Of a stretch of 64,000 bases of DNA, positions 34,615 through 43,443 are shown in pieces. The number at the start of each line of letters is the position of its first letter. Position 1 is the first letter of the stretch. Made by a program: the position numbers and the translations under genes. The stretch comes from Phycisphaerales bacterium (lineage in GTDB: Bacteria > Planctomycetota > Phycisphaerae > Phycisphaerales > UBA1924). The notes beneath the pieces were generated by a model that worked only from the letters and a program-made list of their open reading frames with translations, was not told the DNA's origin and ran no database searches. The DNA lies in contig JAGQON010000010.1 in the NCBI GenBank assembly GCA_020427395.1, forward strand, positions 37,616 through 101,615, in the 5' to 3' direction.

Positions 34615-37374
34615 ATGATTCGCCAACTCCTCGTCCTCATCGCGCTTTTCCTTGCGCCTGCCGTGGCACACGCACAAACCGCCCCCCCCACATATGCCGG
34701 CGAAGTCTGCCTCAATGGGTCCACCGTAACCGTATCAGTCACCGCCACGCCCACCGCCACAGCCATCCTTATTTACCCCACCCCTCCCGGTGGCGGCTAC
34801 TACATGACCAATGATGGCTCGGGCAACTACACCGCGAGCTTCAACGGGCTCTCGACCGGCTCCGCATTCAGCTTCCGACTCGTCGTCCAGGCACCCAACC
34901 AGTATGAATATCCGGCGCACACCGTCACCCTTGAGCAGGGCTGCACGCCCTTCGCTTCAGCGGGCGGTGGTGGCGGTGGAGGCGGTGGTGATGACGACGA
35001 CGACATCGACTCGGGCGACTTTGGCGAGGGAGGCCTCCCCCACGCGCGTGCCTTCCGCCACGATGTCCGCGAGAGCAACGGCGACTGGGCCGTCCTGCTC
35101 GAAACAGGACAGCCGGCCTCGCCACTGCCCAGCGTCACGCGGGCCGACCTGCGCTACCGCATCGGGGACGGCCCCATGCAGACCGCGAGCATGTCCAACC
35201 TCGGCGGCTTCATCTGGGGGCGCACGATCCCCGGCATCAGCGCCGGCGACATCATCACCTACTCCTTCGTGCAGACCGTCGGCATCGAGCCGGTGGATTC
35301 GGCATGGTTCCAGCGCACCGTTGGCGAGGAAGCACCCGCCATACCCGACTTCCCTCTGGAGACCATCGCGGCGATCCGCTTCCGCGACCGTCACGAGAAC
35401 GAGTGGCGATTCGATCACTACCCCGCGGGGTACGATGTCGGGCGCTCGTTCGACCTGCGGATCATCGACCACGGGCACCGTCTCGACTTTGAGCTCACCA
35501 CCGCGCCCGAGGTCCCTGTTGGGGCGATCGATATCAAGTGGTACAACCAGGCCGGCGATGTCGGCTTCTGCGATCGCAACATCTCGGCGATCAGCCAGCG
35601 CATGGAGGGCGGCAACGGCTTCTTCACCTCGTCGATCAGCAACCTGACCATCGGTCAGCGCGTCGATGTTGAGTTCACGCTGCTGGCGGCCCAGACCTAC
35701 TACAGCGAGTTCATCTATTACTATGTCGGCGACCCACGCCTGCAGCGCGAATCGCAGCACCCCTACGCCTACGCCGCGGGCGATGCGTCGATCCCTGTGG
35801 TCACTGTCAAGCAGTTCGCGTTCAACCAGCACGCGCTCAACCTGCCGCCCGATGCCCTCCGCTCGTTCATGGACGGCAAGGTGATCTTCGAAACCCGCTG
35901 GGACGACGGGCTGCTCTTCAACCCGCCCACCGCCTTCGATTGCAACGGTGGGCCCGTGAACTTCAATATGGGCCCCAGCCCCGTCTTTGAGCCCGATCTG
36001 CTCGGGCCGCTGTACACCAACAACTCCTGCATCGAGTGCCACATGCTCGACGGTCGCGGCATGGCGCCCAGCACCAGCGCCGATTCGCTTGAGGACTACG
36101 CCGTCCGCCTGAGCATCCCCGGGCTGCCCGGCGATGCGCCGCAGCCCCACCCGCTCTACGGCGACCAGCTCGACACCCGCGCCACGCCGGGCAATGCGCC
36201 CGAGGGCAACGCGGCGATCGTCTGGGAGATCGTGCAGGGCACCTTCGACGACGGCATGACCTACGAACTCCGCAAGCCACGCTTCGAGTTCACCGATCTC
36301 GTCTACGGCCAGTTCGGTACCAACATCCCCGGCGATCCCGCGCCCAACCCCGCCGGCGACCCGTACAACGGCGAGGCCGAGGTCTCGGTCCGCATCGCCC
36401 CGATGCTCATCGGGCTGGGGCTGCTCGAGGCCGTCGCGGACGATGAGATCCTCGACTGGGCCGACGAGCACGACGCGGACGGCGACGGCATCTCCGGTCG
36501 TGCCAACATGGTCAGCGACCTGACGACCGGCGGCAGCGCCCTCGGCCGCTTCGGATGGAAGGCCGGTCAGCCCAGCATCCGCCAGCAGGCCGCGTCCGCG
36601 TTTGCACACGATATGGGCATTACATCGGACCTCGTGGGCGACGCCCCGAGCGAGATCGACCCGTCCATGCTCGATGACATGGTGTCCTACCTGCGCGGCC
36701 TGGCGGTTCCTCCCCGTGAGAACTACCGCGACCCTGCCGCCCTTGAGGGCAAGGCGCTCTTCGAGGCCGCGGGCTGTATCGACTGCCACCGCCCGATGAT
36801 GCGCACCTCGCCGGATGCGGAGTTCGCGCCATACCGCGATCAGCTCATCCAGCCCTTCACCGACCTGCTCTTGCACGACATGGGCGAGGACCTCGCGGAC
36901 AACCGCCCCGAGTACGGCGCGAGCGGCCGCGAGTGGCGCACTCCGCCGCTGTGGGGTGTGGGCTATGTCGGGCATGTGCTGGGCACCCCAACCAACGCGT
37001 TCGACCCCAACGGCAACCCCGCCGAGCCCAACTACCTCCACGACGGGCGCGCCCGTTCGCTGATCGAAGCCATCCTCTGGCACGGCGGCGAGGGCGCGGC
37101 GGCCCGCGACGCGGTGCTGGCGATGTCCGCGACCGAACGCGAGTCGCTCATCGAGTATGTGAAGTTCCCCTTCGTCGATCCGTTCACGCTCCCCGACGCG
37201 GACACCTGCCCCGCGGACCTCAACGATGACGGCGAGCTGAACTTCTTCGATGTCAGCGCGTTCCTCTCGGCGTTCACCTCCGCCGACCCGGCCGCAGACT
37301 TTACGGGCGATGGTCAGTTCGACTTCTTCGATGTGAGCGCGTTCCTCATCGCGTTCAACACCGGCTGTCCCTGA
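34615..37374 (+). CDS. Secreted di-heme oxidoreductase-like cytochrome c with dockerin-like tail
   Basis: This is a 919-residue exported protein (signal MIRQLLVLIALFLAPAVAHA). A beta-domain (22-115) leads to a Gly/Asp linker (about 119-134), more beta domains, and a DUF1111/thiol oxidoreductase-like cytochrome part with two CxxCH heme sites, CIECH (472-476) and CIDCH (721-725), plus AWKAGQ-like FGWKAGQ and DMGEDLADNRPEYGASGREWRTPPLWGVG elements typical of that family. The tail (37207-37374) has DLNDDGELNFFDVSAFL and DFTGDGQFDFFDVSAFL and ends NTGCP. It is unusual to see this redox domain joined to a dockerin-like tag. Confidence 0.85.
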   Translation: MIRQLLVLIALFLAPAVAHAQTAPPTYAGEVCLNGSTVTVSVTATPTATAILIYPTPPGGGYYMTNDGSGNYTASFNGLSTGSAFSFRLVVQAPNQYEYPAHTVTLEQGCTPFASAGGGGGGGGGDDDDDIDSGDFGEGGLPHARAFRHDVRESNGDWAVLLETGQPASPLPSVTRADLRYRIGDGPMQTASMSNLGGFIWGRTIPGISAGDIITYSFVQTVGIEPVDSAWFQRTVGEEAPAIPDFPLETIAAIRFRDRHENEWRFDHYPAGYDVGRSFDLRIIDHGHRLDFELTTAPEVPVGAIDIKWYNQAGDVGFCDRNISAISQRMEGGNGFFTSSISNLTIGQRVDVEFTLLAAQTYYSEFIYYYVGDPRLQRESQHPYAYAAGDASIPVVTVKQFAFNQHALNLPPDALRSFMDGKVIFETRWDDGLLFNPPTAFDCNGGPVNFNMGPSPVFEPDLLGPLYTNNSCIECHMLDGRGMAPSTSADSLEDYAVRLSIPGLPGDAPQPHPLYGDQLDTRATPGNAPEGNAAIVWEIVQGTFDDGMTYELRKPRFEFTDLVYGQFGTNIPGDPAPNPAGDPYNGEAEVSVRIAPMLIGLGLLEAVADDEILDWADEHDADGDGISGRANMVSDLTTGGSALGRFGWKAGQPSIRQQAASAFAHDMGITSDLVGDAPSEIDPSMLDDMVSYLRGLAVPPRENYRDPAALEGKALFEAAGCIDCHRPMMRTSPDAEFAPYRDQLIQPFTDLLLHDMGEDLADNRPEYGASGREWRTPPLWGVGYVGHVLGTPTNAFDPNGNPAEPNYLHDGRARSLIEAILWHGGEGAAARDAVLAMSATERESLIEYVKFPFVDPFTLPDADTCPADLNDDGELNFFDVSAFLSAFTSADPAADFTGDGQFDFFDVSAFLIAFNTGCP

Positions 37375-37400
37375 TCACAAATCTCCATAAGCACGACAGC

Positions 37401-37430
37401 ACCCGGCACGCTTGTGCCGGGTTTTTCTTT
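37401..37430 (+). terminator. Rho-independent terminator of the di-heme gene
   Basis: ACCCGGCAC (37401-37409), loop GCTT, GTGCCGGGT (37414-37422), then TTTTCTTT. A textbook hairpin 26 bp after the stop codon. Confidence 0.9.
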
Positions 37431-37596
37431 GATGCGATCATTTCAGCCCCACGAGCCCGATTTCCGTCAAAAAAACGCGAATTGATCAGTTTCTCGAATC
37501 TCGTGTCCCCCAGCCCTCGGTTCTTCCGCTTTGTCTGTCAGAGCCCTCCCCATCAGGACCCCGGGCTTCACGAACGAACCGAGAGGAACCCAAACC

Positions 37597-39957
37597 ATGA
37601 ACGCACGAAACCCACTCCTGTGGACCTGTATTCTCGCCGCTGGAACCAGCACCGCACACGCCGACATCTTCACCTGGCTCGCCGGACAGGGCAGCTGGGA
37701 AGACCACGCCATGTGGAACGGGCCAGTCGGTCAGTACCCGGACTCGATCCTCGACACCGCCACCATCAGCGGCAATACCAACACCGCCAACCTCAATCAG
37801 AACCTCGCCGTTGGCACGCTCAATATTCTCAACGGCTCCGCGGTGTACAGCAACAGCAACTCGGTCTTCGTCAATGCCGACACCCAGCTCACTGGCAGCG
37901 GTAGCTCGCTGAGTGTGACCCAATCGCCATCGCTCCGCGATTTCGATACCGACACGCTCACCATCACGACCGGCACCCTCACGATGTACGGCGGGATCGC
38001 GCAGTTCGATGAAGCGCTGATCATCAATGGCAACGGCGGCGTGCTCGGAACCGGTACGCTCGAGATGAACAGCACCACAGGAAATATCGATCTCAATGAC
38101 GGAGCGATCTGGGCGATGGGCGGGCCATCGATCGGCACAACGCTGCTCCTCACCCGCACCGACACAAGCACCTCCAAGCTCGATTGGACCAGCCCAAATG
38201 CTCTGCTGATCGTCTGGGATGGCAAGACCATGATCAACGAGCTTCCATACACAGGTTCGCTCGGTGGCAGAATCAGCGTCTCCGGCTACCAGGGTGACGC
38301 GGCCTTCGAGAGCAACAACGGCTTCATCGCGAGCGCAAGCTCCGTGCTCTCCTTCTCAGGAGACAGCCTCATCGATACCGCAAGCATCGCCGCGCCGTTC
38401 ATCGACTCCTACGGGTTGGTCCGAGTCCTCAACGGCAGGGGACTCATCGACAGCCCGATCACCGCGCTCCGAGGCGAGATCGAGATCAACGAAGGCGGCG
38501 TGCTCGGGATCAACGCGACGCTGCTCACCTTCGACTCGATCAGCATCGTCGGCAACAACGAGGACGATACCGTCCAGCTCACCGCGGGCGTGCCCAGCAC
38601 CGTCAACTTCACCGGTGGCGCGTCGAGCATCGTCATGGGTGTCGGCAGCCGCTTCGATCTCGACGGGCTCGGCGAGAACACCGTGAACATCGCCAACGAC
38701 TCCTCGCTCTGGCTCGAGGCCGAGTTCCTCGACTACGCCACCAGCTCACCGTTCAACACCACCCTTAACATAGACGGCTCCATGCATGTCGAGCCCGTCA
38801 ACGCCCAGAACACCTGGACCAACGCCGGCGAGATCAACCTCGACTCGGGAGAACTCACCGGACGAGGCATCATCAACAACGGCATCATCCGCGGCACCGG
38901 TTCTGTCGAGAGCTATGTCACCAACAACGGCGAGATCATCGCCGACGGCGGCACCCTCCAGTTCGGGCTTGTCAATATGGACGGCACGAACACGCCCGAG
39001 ACCGGGATACTGCGTGCGCAGACCGGAGATCTCGTGCTGAACATGCAGTCCAACGGCGCAATGCACCAGTTCACTGGCTCCATCTTTGTGGGTGATGGGA
39101 TCGGAGTGCGCGAGACCTTCAACACCGATGTTGATCTCATCATCAGAGACATGAATGGCGCGCGTGGTTCCGTATCGCTCAACTCCGGCTTCATGCTCCT
39201 CGACGATTTTTCAAACTACGGTGATCTCACCGTCGATGGCGAGTCGCTCATCCGTGTAACCGGACCGAACGATGCGGATCGGATCGGTTTCAACTCCGGC
39301 AGTACCACGACCATCAATGGCACGCTCGAAGTCGACGGGAACACATGGTTCGTGCCAGGTGCTACGGTTCTCGGTTCGGGAACGATCGATGCGTCCTCAA
39401 CCATCAAGGGGATCTATTTCCAGAACGGTGCCGACCTGGGCGATGTGACCCTCCACGCATCAGGGAAGATCGTGCTCACCGATGTTTCTGAAAGCGTCGC
39501 CACTGTGCACGCGTTGATGATGCGTGACACCGCATCGCTCCTGCTGGGCATGTACGAGCTGCAGGGTACGATCATCAGCAGCAAGCTCATCGTTGAGGAC
39601 CACGCCACACTGAGCGGATCGCTCGAGCTGGCAAACTTCCCGCAGACCGGGCTCCCCGCCGGGCAGACCGTCACCATCCTCGAGGCCGCGAGCATCGACG
39701 GCGAGTTTGACTCGATCGACTTCTCCGGGCTCGGCCCCAACCGGCGCGCCTTCGTGACCATCACCGGCACCACCGTCGAGGTCTTCGTCACCTGCTTTGC
39801 CGACCTCAACGCCGACGGCCAGGCCAACTTCTTCGACGCCTCGGAGTTCATGGTCCTCTACCAGCAGCAGGACCCGATGGCCGACCTCAACGGCGACGGG
39901 CAGTTCAACTTCTTCGATGTCTCAGCATTCCTGAGCGCATACGACATGGGGTGCTGA
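37597..39957 (+). CDS. Secreted adhesin-like repetitive beta protein with dockerin-like tail
   Basis: This is a 786-residue exported protein; ATG 37597 follows GAGAGG, and the signal ends STAHA. Residues 25-50 (FTWLAGQGSWEDHAMWNG) match the opening of autotransporter/PEP-type repeat proteins of planctomycetes. The body is made of Asn/Gly/Thr-rich strands (TLNILNGSAV, INNGIIRGTGSVESY) typical of parallel beta-helices. The tail (39793-39957) has DLNADGQANFFDASEFM and DLNGDGQFNFFDVSAFL and ends DMGC, lacking the final Pro. It precedes sigma-kinase pair 2. Confidence 0.8.
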   Translation: MNARNPLLWTCILAAGTSTAHADIFTWLAGQGSWEDHAMWNGPVGQYPDSILDTATISGNTNTANLNQNLAVGTLNILNGSAVYSNSNSVFVNADTQLTGSGSSLSVTQSPSLRDFDTDTLTITTGTLTMYGGIAQFDEALIINGNGGVLGTGTLEMNSTTGNIDLNDGAIWAMGGPSIGTTLLLTRTDTSTSKLDWTSPNALLIVWDGKTMINELPYTGSLGGRISVSGYQGDAAFESNNGFIASASSVLSFSGDSLIDTASIAAPFIDSYGLVRVLNGRGLIDSPITALRGEIEINEGGVLGINATLLTFDSISIVGNNEDDTVQLTAGVPSTVNFTGGASSIVMGVGSRFDLDGLGENTVNIANDSSLWLEAEFLDYATSSPFNTTLNIDGSMHVEPVNAQNTWTNAGEINLDSGELTGRGIINNGIIRGTGSVESYVTNNGEIIADGGTLQFGLVNMDGTNTPETGILRAQTGDLVLNMQSNGAMHQFTGSIFVGDGIGVRETFNTDVDLIIRDMNGARGSVSLNSGFMLLDDFSNYGDLTVDGESLIRVTGPNDADRIGFNSGSTTTINGTLEVDGNTWFVPGATVLGSGTIDASSTIKGIYFQNGADLGDVTLHASGKIVLTDVSESVATVHALMMRDTASLLLGMYELQGTIISSKLIVEDHATLSGSLELANFPQTGLPAGQTVTILEAASIDGEFDSIDFSGLGPNRRAFVTITGTTVEVFVTCFADLNADGQANFFDASEFMVLYQQQDPMADLNGDGQFNFFDVSAFLSAYDMGC

Positions 39958-40202
39958 GGCGAGGGACGATGACCCAGTCATCGGCCGGCACAACCACGCG
40001 TCGGGTGGGCGAGAGCTCCCCCGGCGTTTTCCGTGATCCAGACAGGAGCTCAACCATGCAGCAGAGCGGCACAATCGCCAGCCCCAAGCCACGATGGACC
40101 AACAACCTCGCCGGCGAACCACGCCGAGGTGGTATACTGATCGCACCGAGGCACCAGAGGCCGCCGCGCGATGTTTCGCGCACCGAGCAGGGGCACCGCG
40201 CG

Positions 40203-40856
40203 ATGCACGATCAGCACGACCAGCGCCACCAACATCCCCAAACCCAGCCCCAGCCTCGCGGCGACGATCTCACCCAACTGATCGAGGAAGCCCGAGTGGG
40301 CCAGGCAGACGCCCAACGCAAGCTCTTCGGCGAGGTCTACAACGAACTCAAGGTCATCGCCGCCTCTTACATGCGCTCCGAGCGCCCCGAGCACACCCTG
40401 GGCGCCACCGCCCTCGTCAATGAATCCTACCTGCGGCTCTTCGGTGTCACGACCGCCGCCAACCAGATGAGCTACGAGCACCGCCACGCCTTCTTCAAGG
40501 CCGCCTCGGTCGCCATGCGCCGAATCCTCATCGACCACGCCCGCGCCAAGGGCAGTGCCAAGCGTTCACCCGGCGATGGCAAGCGCATCATCAGTCTCGA
40601 CCTCGAGCACGCCGTCGAGCAGGCCAACCCAGCCGACCTGATCGCCCTCGACGAGGCGCTCGACCGGCTCGGCCAGGAGGACGAGCGCTCTGCTTCGATC
40701 GTCCAGCTCCGTTTCTATGCCGGGCGTCAGATCGAGGAGATCGCCCAGATGCTCGGGCTCTCGGCTCGCACCGTCAAGCGCGACTGGGAGTTCGCCCGCG
40801 CCAGACTCCAGCAACTGCTCGATACAGAGACCCAAGCAGGAGATCCGGCCGAATGA
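40203..40856 (+). CDS. ECF-type RNA polymerase sigma factor (pair 2)
   Basis: This is a 217-residue ECF sigma factor, closely resembling that at 33775: KLFGEVYNELKVIAASYMRS, TALVNESYLRLFG, FFKAASVAMRRILIDHARAK, and region 4 IVQLRFYAGRQIEEIAQMLG with SARTVKRDWEFARARL. The start is uncertain: ATG 40203 gives normal length, while ATG 40056 has a better ribosome site (AGGAG) and would add 49 residues of unlikely sequence. A TATACT box at about 40133-40138 fits a promoter for the shorter form. The stop overlaps the kinase start (ATGA). Confidence 0.88.
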   Translation: MHDQHDQRHQHPQTQPQPRGDDLTQLIEEARVGQADAQRKLFGEVYNELKVIAASYMRSERPEHTLGATALVNESYLRLFGVTTAANQMSYEHRHAFFKAASVAMRRILIDHARAKGSAKRSPGDGKRIISLDLEHAVEQANPADLIALDEALDRLGQEDERSASIVQLRFYAGRQIEEIAQMLGLSARTVKRDWEFARARLQQLLDTETQAGDPAE

Positions 40857-43369
40857 GCACGCCCGACCCAGCCCGCGTGAAATCGCTCTTCGGCGAGGTG
40901 CTCGACGCCCGCGATGAGCTGCGCCACGACGATGCCCGCAGGCTGCTCGATGACGCGGACCCTGAGCTCCGAGAAGCCGTCCAACTGCTGCTCGATGCCC
41001 ACGAGCGTGCCTCGGGCGCCCTGCTCGACGACTCCAATGACGCCATATCGACACCATCCTGCGGATCACCAACCCCCACCGTCGTGGGCTACGAGATCGG
41101 CGACGAGATCGGGCACGGCGGGTTCGGCATTGTCTACCGCGCACGCCAACGCACACCCATCGACCGCCAGGTGGCCGTCAAGGTCCTGCGCCGAGAACTC
41201 GTCAGCGACGAAGCAATCGCACGCTTCCGCGCCGAGTCATCGCTGCTGGCACGCATGAACCACGACTCGATCGCACGCGTCTTCGACGCGGGACTCACCG
41301 AGCAGGGCCAACCCTTCGTCGCCATGCAGCTCATCGACGCCGAACCGCTGCACCGCGCCTGCGAGACACTGCGCCTCGACACACGCCAGCGCGTCGAGCT
41401 CATGGCACAGGTCTGCGACGCCATCCAGCACGCCCACCAGCGTGCCGTCATCCACCGCGACCTCAAGCCAGCCAACATCCTCGTGGAACACACAAACGAG
41501 GGCGTCGTCCCGCGCGTCATCGACTTCGGCATCGCCAAGCTCCTTGAGGACGACCCCAACTCACCCCACACCCGCGCCAGCGTCCGCCTGGGCACGCCAC
41601 GCTACATGAGCCCGGAGCAACGCACCGGCAGCGACACCGGCGATACCCGCGTCGATGTCTACGCCCTGGGCGCCATCCTCTGCGAGCTGCTCGCCGGCGA
41701 TGTTCCAACCGCCCACACCGGCGCAGGCACGGATACCGAGTCGGGCATCACCCGCCCCAGCAAGATCGCCAGCGAGCAAACCCAACGCACGGTCACCCAC
41801 CCCAAGACACTCCGCGGCGACCTCGACCGCATCGTCCTCAAGGCATGCGCCGACGATCCGGAACTGCGTTACCCCTCCGCCCAGGCCATGGGCGAGGACC
41901 TCCGCCGCTACCTCTGCGGGCTGCCCGTGTCCGCATCACCACCCGGCGTCGTGTACCTCACCCGCAAGTTCGTCCGCCGCCACCGCGCCTCCGTCTCGCT
42001 CGCGGGTGTGCTGGGAATCGCACTCCTCGTCACCATGGGTGTGGCCGCCATCAAGTGGCGCGAGGCCAGCATCGAACGCGACAAGGCCCAGGCCAGCACC
42101 AACCGTGTCGCTTTCATCGGCGACTTCCTGCTCGAGATGCTCCTGCTCACCGCTGATCACAACGCACGCGGCGCCCCGCCCATCCTCTCCGAGAGCGCCA
42201 TGCAGGACATCGCCGGACGCGCCAAGGCAGGGCTCGCCGACGATCCGGAACACATGCTCCCCATGCTGGTGGGCATCGGACGCTTCCAGACCCAGTCCGG
42301 CTACGCCCAGGAAGGCACCGACACCCTCCGCGAGGCCCTGGAGTTCGCGATCGAGCACCACGGCATCCCATCCGAGGAGGTTGTCGATCTCCGCGTCCAC
42401 CTTCACGACCTGCTGTGGGGCCACGGCCTCGACGGCTTCAAGGAACAGATCGAGCTCGCCGATCAGGAATCCGCGCAGCTCTTCGACGAAAACGATCCAC
42501 GCCGACTCCGCATACGCCAGCGGGCCGACGACTCGATCGAGAACCTCAACCACATCCTCGCGCTCTATGAGAACATGGACGATGTCGATCCATTCGAACG
42601 CTACCACGCGCTCTTTGCGCTCAACATGAAGTACCGCTTCAGCCAGCACCCTGAAGAGCAGCTCGACATCACCCGCCGCCTCTACGAGGTCGCCCGGTCC
42701 TATTACCCCGCCGACCACAGCGCCACCATTGACGCCATGGCTCTCTATGGCGACGCGATGTCTGTCTTCGCCCCCTCCCAGGAAGCCATCGACCTGCTCA
42801 AGACCGCCTACGACATGGCCGTCCCGAAGTACGGCTACGACCACTTCACCACCGAGTCAATCCGGCGTGGGCTCGCTCGCGTCTTCGGCAAGCTCGGGCG
42901 ACCCGCCGAGGGTATCCCCTACGCCCTCGCCGATGTCGAATCCGCGCTTCGCAGCAACGGCGATACCTCATTCCAGTACGCCAACGCCCTCTACGAGCTC
43001 GGGCGTCTCTACCAGTACACCGAGCAGAACGAAGAAGCCAAGCGGATCATCAGCCAGGCCCTCGAACTCCGCAAGAACCAGTGGCCCAAAGGCCACACAC
43101 AGATCGTCGTCGCTCAGGTCGTCCTCGCACAGCTCGACTTCGAGCTCGGCGAATACGACACCGCCATCGAGCTCATCGACGAGATCTTCCCCTACATCCA
43201 GGACCTGCGAAACGCCCGCACATACGCCTCAGCCAACAGCGTCCGCATCTCCATCTGCCTCAAGCAGGGCGACGACGCCGGTGCCGACGCACTGCGCCAG
43301 TCCACCCGCGAGCACATGGTCGAACTTGGGCTCACGCCAGAACAGATCGAGCAGGTCCTGCGAGACTGA
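40853..43369 (+). CDS. Membrane Ser/Thr protein kinase with TPR-like C-terminal region (pair 2)
   Basis: This is an 838-residue kinase. Motifs: GHGGFG (88-92 region), Lys110 (VAVK), HRDLKPAN (201-208), DFG (224-226) and GTPRYMSPEQ. One membrane segment (about 379-400) is followed by a helical TPR-like region rich in repeats such as ALYELGRLYQYTEQNEEAKR. The order sigma then kinase, with 4-nt overlap, is the same as in pair 1 about 7 kb away, in the opposite direction. Pair 2 follows the 37597 secreted-protein gene and is convergent with the 43444 one. Confidence 0.92.
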   Translation: MSTPDPARVKSLFGEVLDARDELRHDDARRLLDDADPELREAVQLLLDAHERASGALLDDSNDAISTPSCGSPTPTVVGYEIGDEIGHGGFGIVYRARQRTPIDRQVAVKVLRRELVSDEAIARFRAESSLLARMNHDSIARVFDAGLTEQGQPFVAMQLIDAEPLHRACETLRLDTRQRVELMAQVCDAIQHAHQRAVIHRDLKPANILVEHTNEGVVPRVIDFGIAKLLEDDPNSPHTRASVRLGTPRYMSPEQRTGSDTGDTRVDVYALGAILCELLAGDVPTAHTGAGTDTESGITRPSKIASEQTQRTVTHPKTLRGDLDRIVLKACADDPELRYPSAQAMGEDLRRYLCGLPVSASPPGVVYLTRKFVRRHRASVSLAGVLGIALLVTMGVAAIKWREASIERDKAQASTNRVAFIGDFLLEMLLLTADHNARGAPPILSESAMQDIAGRAKAGLADDPEHMLPMLVGIGRFQTQSGYAQEGTDTLREALEFAIEHHGIPSEEVVDLRVHLHDLLWGHGLDGFKEQIELADQESAQLFDENDPRRLRIRQRADDSIENLNHILALYENMDDVDPFERYHALFALNMKYRFSQHPEEQLDITRRLYEVARSYYPADHSATIDAMALYGDAMSVFAPSQEAIDLLKTAYDMAVPKYGYDHFTTESIRRGLARVFGKLGRPAEGIPYALADVESALRSNGDTSFQYANALYELGRLYQYTEQNEEAKRIISQALELRKNQWPKGHTQIVVAQVVLAQLDFELGEYDTAIELIDEIFPYIQDLRNARTYASANSVRISICLKQGDDAGADALRQSTREHMVELGLTPEQIEQVLRD

Positions 43370-43383
43370 ATCCGCGATGAAAA

Positions 43384-43420
43384 ACGCCGCGTCGGTCCCC
43401 TCTCGAACCCGACGCGGCGT
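43384..43420 (-). terminator. Terminator between convergent kinase and 43444 genes
   Basis: ACGCCGCGTCGG (43384-43395) and CCGACGCGGCGT (43409-43420) form a 12-bp perfect stem. On the minus strand it is followed by TTTTCAT, so it ends the leftward gene; on the plus strand there is no T-tract. Confidence 0.75.
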
Positions 43421-43443
43421 GAAGTGCTGCCTATCGCACCAGA

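Noticed and set aside
34957..37083. 708-residue minus-strand frame opposite the di-heme gene
   Set aside because: High-GC antisense shadow; codons mirror the real gene, which has signal, heme motifs and terminator on the plus strand.
41936..42844. 302-residue minus-strand frame inside kinase 2
   Set aside because: Shadow of the TPR region of a well-supported kinase gene; no start context.
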